From an uncultured Ruminococcus sp. (GTDB taxonomy: Bacteria > Bacillota > Clostridia > Oscillospirales > Ruminococcaceae): a stretch of DNA of 19,008 nt. Below are positions 15,312 through 19,008 of the stretch, one piece after another (position 1 is the stretch's first letter; each line of letters begins with the position of its first letter). The stretch spans positions 1 through 19,008 of the forward strand of contig USEH01000016.1 of assembly GCA_900553675.1 (NCBI GenBank). The letters are read 5' to 3'. A program made the position numbers and the translations under genes. Below the pieces are notes generated by a model, which was given only the letters and a program-made list of their open reading frames with translations, did not search any database and was not told where the DNA came from.

Positions 15312-16138
15312 CTTGCACCCTCCTTGCTCATTGCAGCTCTTACAAGAGCTCTTTCGTGACGAAGCTTTCTGTTTTCGATGACGTTTTTGGTTATGAGTAT
15401 CGCGGAAATAACGATAAAGATTATAGCCGAAAGAGCGTTGATTTCCGGAGATATTTTAAGTCTTGTCATCGACTCAATGGTGATAGAAAGCGTTTGAACG
15501 TCAACGCCGGTGGTGAAGTAGCTGACAACAAAGTCGTCAACCGAATAGGTTACAGCCATAAGGAAGCCTGAGAAAATACCGGGCATTATTTCGGGAATGA
15601 CCACCTTAAAGAACGCCATTTTCTGATTGCATCCCAAATCCAAAGCTGCCTCAACCAGGTTGGGGTTCATAGTTCTAAGCTTGGGAAGGACATTGTAGAT
15701 AACATATGGGACGTCAAAGGAAATATGTGCCAAGATAAGTGATACAAATCCGAACTTAAAGCCGAAGTAATCAACAAAGAATCTGAAAAGAAGCATGAGC
15801 GAAATACCCATGATAATTTCAGGGTTGATAACCGGAATATAGGTAGCTCCCATAATTATTGCGCGGGGAGCTTTTTTCATATTGTGTATGCCCAAAGCTG
15901 CCATCGTTCCGAGTATTGTTGCCAGAACCGAAGCCGCCAGTGCTACTATGACCGTGTTCAAAAGCGAACGCAGAATCGCTTCGTTATGGAAAAGCTTAAT
16001 GTACCAGTCAAAGGTAAAGCCTGTCCAGTTGGCGCGCGATTTTGAAACGTTGAATGAGAACACGATAAGCACAAGTATCGGAAGATACAAAAAGATGTAC
16101 AGCGCATACATATAGATTTTAGAAGAAAGCTTTTTCAT
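15308..16138 (-). CDS. potC: Polyamine ABC transporter permease PotC
   Basis: Second inner-membrane permease subunit of the polyamine importer. The 276-residue protein has about six hydrophobic helices, the first beginning near residue 9 (YMYALYIFLYLPILVLIVFSF). The EAA loop EAALDLGCNQKMAFFKVVIP is the contact site for the ATPase PotA. The YSVDDFVVSYFTTG segment is characteristic of PotC. Start ATG 16138 overlaps the potB stop by 4 bp (ATGA), and the stop overlaps potD in the same way, so potB-C-D are translated as a chain. Length is normal for the family. Confidence 0.94.
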   Translation of the reverse strand: MKKLSSKIYMYALYIFLYLPILVLIVFSFNVSKSRANWTGFTFDWYIKLFHNEAILRSLLNTVIVALAASVLATILGTMAALGIHNMKKAPRAIIMGATYIPVINPEIIMGISLMLLFRFFVDYFGFKFGFVSLILAHISFDVPYVIYNVLPKLRTMNPNLVEAALDLGCNQKMAFFKVVIPEIMPGIFSGFLMAVTYSVDDFVVSYFTTGVDVQTLSITIESMTRLKISPEINALSAIIFIVISAILITKNVIENRKLRHERALVRAAMSKEGAR

Positions 16139-16947
16139 ATCATTGCGCCCTCCTCTTCACTTCCGAATTGGTTAAACAGGCTCATCATGAACAGGACAAT
16201 AACCATTAGAACAAGAGCCATTGCCGAGCCGAGGTGGGGGTTATATGATGCTCCCAAGAACTGCGCCTCGATAAGGTCACCGATAAGGTCGTTGGTTCCG
16301 CCGCCCAGCATTCTTGAAATAACAAAGGTTGAAACGCTGGGAACAAATACGGCGATAATTCCGGTGTTTATTCCTGGCATGGAAAGGGGAAGTATTACCC
16401 GCCTTACAAGGTTAAGCTTGCTCGAACCCAGATCCTGAGCAGCCTCTATAACGCTCTGATCGATTTTGACCATGACTGAATACAGGGGAAGTATCATAAA
16501 GGGCAGATAATTATAAACCATACCCAGTATTACCGCTCCCGCGTTGTTGATAAGGTTTAAAGGACCTATTCCAAGCAGCCCCAAAAATCTGTTGATAAGT
16601 CCGTTGGGCTCCAAAAGGGTCATCCATGCATAGGTTCTGAGAATAAAGCTTATCCACATGGGAACCATTATAAGAACTATCAGCGAGGACTGATTAAAGG
16701 ATTTTGCCCTTGAAATGATGTAAGCCGCCGGAAAAGCCAGTACAAGGCAGATGACTGTTGCAATCATAGCAAAAATGATTGAGCGGAAAAGCACTGCCAT
16801 GTAGCTTGACATATCAAACAGGTTTTGAAGAGTGAAACCGCCGTCGTTGTCGGTAAGTGCGAATACAACTACCAGACCTAAGGGGACAACGGTAAAAATA
16901 AGTATCCATACAACGTATGGTATAGCTAAAGCTTTGGAGGTTTTCAT
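16135..16947 (-). CDS. potB: Polyamine ABC transporter permease PotB
   Basis: First inner-membrane permease subunit of the polyamine importer, 270 residues, about six hydrophobic helices. The MetI-type permease region contains the EAA loop EAAQDLGSSKLNLVRRVILP and the RTYAWMTLL segment typical of PotB. The C terminus ends in GSEEEGAMI. ATG 16947 immediately follows the potA stop (16948-16950) without any gap, with GGAGG inside the end of potA. The genes are therefore co-transcribed and probably translationally coupled. Confidence 0.94.
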   Translation of the reverse strand: MKTSKALAIPYVVWILIFTVVPLGLVVVFALTDNDGGFTLQNLFDMSSYMAVLFRSIIFAMIATVICLVLAFPAAYIISRAKSFNQSSLIVLIMVPMWISFILRTYAWMTLLEPNGLINRFLGLLGIGPLNLINNAGAVILGMVYNYLPFMILPLYSVMVKIDQSVIEAAQDLGSSKLNLVRRVILPLSMPGINTGIIAVFVPSVSTFVISRMLGGGTNDLIGDLIEAQFLGASYNPHLGSAMALVLMVIVLFMMSLFNQFGSEEEGAMI

Positions 16948-17994
16948 TTATTTTACCTCCGATTTATGCATGATATGAATGTCCATAGGGGTGACATTCA
17001 TGCCGATAATAGCTCCTACCTCCTCACTTTGGGTGGAGTGGATTATCCATTTATAGCCCAGCGCGTCGACGCTGATTTCATAGTGTACGCCCTTGAAAAT
17101 GCAGTTTTCAACGACTCCGACGATAGCTCCCTGATACTGCGGAACAACCTTGATATCCTCCGGTCTGATGACGACGTCTACCAGCTCGTCCTTTTCAAAG
17201 CTTTTGTCCACACAGGCAAATTCCTTGCCCGCAAATTCTACCAAAAAGTCGCGTCTCATTATGCCGTCGATTATGTTTGATTCACCTATAAAGTCGGCGA
17301 CAAAGGCGTTTTTAGGCTCGTTGTAAATGTCCTGAGGAGTGCCGATCTGCTGAATACAGCCGTCGCGCATGACGACTACCGTATCGGACATTGTAAGCGC
17401 TTCCTCCTGATCGTGGGTTACATAGATGAATGTGATTTCAAGCTCCTGCTGCATACGCTTAAGCTCTATCTGCATTTCCTTGCGCAGTTTTAAGTCAAGC
17501 GCGCCGAGAGGTTCGTCTAAAAGCAGTACCTTGGGGCGGTTTACAAGCGCCCTTGCGATTGCGATTCTTTGCTGTTGTCCGCCTGAAAGCGAATTGATTG
17601 AACGTTTCTCAAAGCCCTGCATATTAACGAGCTTGAGCATTTCGGAAACTCTCTGAGCAATTTCCTTTTCGGGAAGCTTTTTAATCCGCAGCCCGAAAGC
17701 GATATTGTCATAGATATTCAAATGGGGGAATAGTGCATACTTTTGGAAGACCGTATTAACCTCGCGCTTGTGCGGCGGCAGGTTGTTGATCTTCGTGCCG
17801 TTAAAAAATAGCTCACCGCTTGCCATTTCGGCAAAGCCACCAATGATTCGCAGGGTAGTGGTTTTTCCACAGCCCGACGGGCCAAGAAGTGTTACGAACT
17901 GCTTGTCCATAATGTCGAGGCTGACGTTTTTCAGAACCTGAACACCGTCATACTCAACAACAGCATTTCGTAAGCTGATGATCGCATTTTTCAA
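16948..17994 (-). CDS. potA: Polyamine ABC transporter ATP-binding protein PotA (TTG start)
   Basis: ATPase that drives the PotABCD importer, 348 residues. It has Walker [10 protein letters not shown] (38-46), Q-loop Gln84, signature LSGGQQQR (136-143), Walker B VLLLDEP (156-162), H-loop His194 in VTHDQEEAL, and a C-terminal TOBE-like domain (about 240-348) as in other PotA/CUT1-type ATPases. The start is a TTG at 17994. The codon before it is a TAA stop, and the next in-frame Met (residue 29) would remove the first conserved strands, so no better start exists. AAGGAGA (18007-18013) lies 12 nt upstream, a long spacing. TTG plus this spacing may lower translation of the first gene. It heads the leftward potABCD operon. 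Confidence 0.95.
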   Translation of the reverse strand: MKNAIISLRNAVVEYDGVQVLKNVSLDIMDKQFVTLLGPSGCGKTTTLRIIGGFAEMASGELFFNGTKINNLPPHKREVNTVFQKYALFPHLNIYDNIAFGLRIKKLPEKEIAQRVSEMLKLVNMQGFEKRSINSLSGGQQQRIAIARALVNRPKVLLLDEPLGALDLKLRKEMQIELKRMQQELEITFIYVTHDQEEALTMSDTVVVMRDGCIQQIGTPQDIYNEPKNAFVADFIGESNIIDGIMRRDFLVEFAGKEFACVDKSFEKDELVDVVIRPEDIKVVPQYQGAIVGVVENCIFKGVHYEISVDALGYKWIIHSTQSEEVGAIIGMNVTPMDIHIMHKSEVK

Positions 17995-18060
17995 TTACTT
18001 TCTTTGTCTCCTTATTTTTAACAATTTTTTGGCAGCATGATACCCCACAATGCCACATTA

Positions 18061-18089
18061 ATTATATAGCAAAAGATTCAGTATTACAA
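18061..18089 (-). promoter_or_regulatory. Promoter of the potABCD operon
   Basis: On the minus strand, TTGTAA (18089-18084), a 17-nt spacer and a perfect TATAAT (18066-18061). Transcription would start near 18054, giving a leader of about 60 nt before the TTG of potA. I see no riboswitch or clear operator in the leader. No PuuR-like regulator gene is next to the operon. Confidence 0.75.
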
Positions 18090-18169
18090 GCATAATTTAA
18101 AATTTTGTTATTCCGACAAAAAAACCATCTTCAGCGGCAATTCTTTTTTTATAATCAACAAATTTAGCA

Positions 18170-18198
18170 TTGAATTTTACGGAATAATGATGTATAAT
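18170..18198 (+). promoter_or_regulatory. Promoter of murD
   Basis: TTGAAT (18170-18175), a 17-nt spacer and a perfect TATAAT (18193-18198). Transcription would start near 18205, about 54 nt before murD. It is divergent from the pot promoter, about 80 bp away in the same AT-rich gap (17995-18258), which holds nothing else I can name. Confidence 0.75.
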
Positions 18199-18258
18199 AT
18201 AAAATGAATTATTGTGAATTGCCATATGTAAATATTTTCAGACGAAAGGCTTGATTTT

Positions 18259-19008
18259 ATGAATAAGACCGAAAGATTTTTTAATTCGCTTAAAAGCTCA
18301 AAAGTTGCCCTTATCGGAACAGGTGTCAGCCACACCGAGCTTATAAAGCTGTTTTTGTCCAAAGGGATAGACGTTACCGTTCTTGACAGAAAAACAAAGG
18401 AGCAGTACGACCCGGAGCTGTACAGCTATCTGGAAGAAAAAGGCGCTCATTTTGTTTTAGGAGACGGATATCTTGATTCACTTACCGATTACGATGTTGT
18501 TTACCGCACCCCGGGTATGTATTACAATAATCCCAAGCTTTTAGAGGCGCGCGCCGCAGGCGTTATAATCACCAGCGAGATGGAGTCATTCTTTGAGCTT
18601 TGCCCCTGCAAAATATACGCGGTGACCGGCTCTGACGGCAAGACCACCACAACAACCGTCATATCCGAGTTTCTTAAGGCGGAGGGCTTTAAGGTCTGGC
18701 TGGGCGGAAATATCGGCAAGGCACTTCTGCCCAGAATAGAAAGCATATCAGAATCCGACGTTGCGGTTGTGGAGCTTTCAAGCTTCCAGCTTATTTCTAT
18801 GAGGGAATCGCCCGATGTTGCTGTCATAACCAATATAGCTCCCAACCATCTGGATGTTCACGGATGCATGGAGGAGTATATAGCCGCAAAGTGCAATATC
18901 TTAGACCATCAGAACGCTTTTTCAAGAACAGTTCTGAATGAGGACAATGCGCTTACCATAGGTCTTTCCGACCATGTAAGAGGCAAGCTTGTAAGCTTTT
19001 CACGGCTT
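18259..19008 (+). CDS. murD: UDP-N-acetylmuramoylalanine--D-glutamate ligase MurD, 3' partial
   Basis: Cytosolic ATP-dependent ligase that adds D-glutamate to UDP-MurNAc-L-Ala in peptidoglycan precursor synthesis. The frame is open to the window end; 250 codons are visible of a usual length of about 450. An N-terminal UDP-binding Rossmann-like domain (VALIGTGVSHTELIKLFLSK, then DVTVLDRK) is followed by the Mur-ligase P-loop AVTGSDGKTTTTTV (near residues 126-139). ELSSFQLISM and the MurD signature NIAPNHLDVHG come next. GAAAGG (18244-18249) lies 9 nt before ATG 18259. It has its own promoter and is preceded by a divergent transporter operon, so at its 5' side it is not inside a division/cell-wall gene cluster. 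What follows it is not visible. Confidence 0.93.
   Translation, partial: MNKTERFFNSLKSSKVALIGTGVSHTELIKLFLSKGIDVTVLDRKTKEQYDPELYSYLEEKGAHFVLGDGYLDSLTDYDVVYRTPGMYYNNPKLLEARAAGVIITSEMESFFELCPCKIYAVTGSDGKTTTTTVISEFLKAEGFKVWLGGNIGKALLPRIESISESDVAVVELSSFQLISMRESPDVAVITNIAPNHLDVHGCMEEYIAAKCNILDHQNAFSRTVLNEDNALTIGLSDHVRGKLVSFSRL

Overview
The window looks like a chromosomal segment from a Clostridia-type Bacillota (Firmicutes), most likely Oscillospirales/Ruminococcaceae. This is inferred from strong AGGAGG-like ribosome binding sites, moderate GC, a fused ispDF gene, a DUF3343 protein beside a cysteine desulfurase, a cdaA-cdaR pair and a potABCD operon. Nothing in the window identifies a species. 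There is no phage, insertion sequence, CRISPR array, tRNA or rRNA. Two genes run off the window: the 5' end of ispDF on the left and the 3' end of murD on the right.

Left third, rightward genes (1-6624). First comes the end of a bifunctional IspD-IspF enzyme of the MEP isoprenoid pathway. It is followed by a 73-residue DUF3343 protein (putative S/Se carrier-like) and a cysteine desulfurase, probably as one operon. A 165-bp gap holds a candidate promoter, a 15-bp hairpin and a 14-codon Cys-rich mini-ORF. Next is the c-di-AMP synthase gene cdaA overlapping its regulator cdaR, closed by an intrinsic terminator. The glmM gene that commonly follows cdaR is not there. A COG2509-type FAD-dependent dehydrogenase follows, with its ribosome binding site directly behind that terminator.

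Middle, rightward genes (6625-10065). An ECF sigma factor carries an unusually long (about 380-residue) C-terminal extension with a winged-helix-like part and a Cys cluster. It is bounded by terminators on both sides. Next is a two-gene MarR regulator / lipoprotein CE1-type esterase operon with a promoter and a candidate operator, ended by a perfect 14-bp-stem terminator.

Right half, leftward genes (10084-17994). Reading from the right, potA-potB-potC-potD encode a complete polyamine ABC importer expressed from a clear sigma-A promoter. The genes touch or overlap by 4 bp. A divergent ribose-phosphate pyrophosphokinase follows 41 bp after potD with no visible terminator between. A strong terminator separates it from a PMCA/SERCA-like Ca2+ P-type ATPase. 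The PotD-like binding protein has both an N-terminal lipobox and a C-terminal membrane helix, which is unusual.

Right end. A rightward murD (peptidoglycan precursor ligase) has its own promoter, divergent from the pot promoter, and is cut by the window end.

Most genes are housekeeping. The parts most worth a second look are the sigma factor with its sensor-like extension, the Cys-rich mini-ORF/hairpin upstream of cdaA, the MarR-esterase unit, and the doubly anchored PotD. Six gene starts are better placed downstream of, or beyond, the longest open frame. Terminators or in-frame stops support two of them, Shine-Dalgarno spacing supports the others, and the ispDF start lies outside the window.
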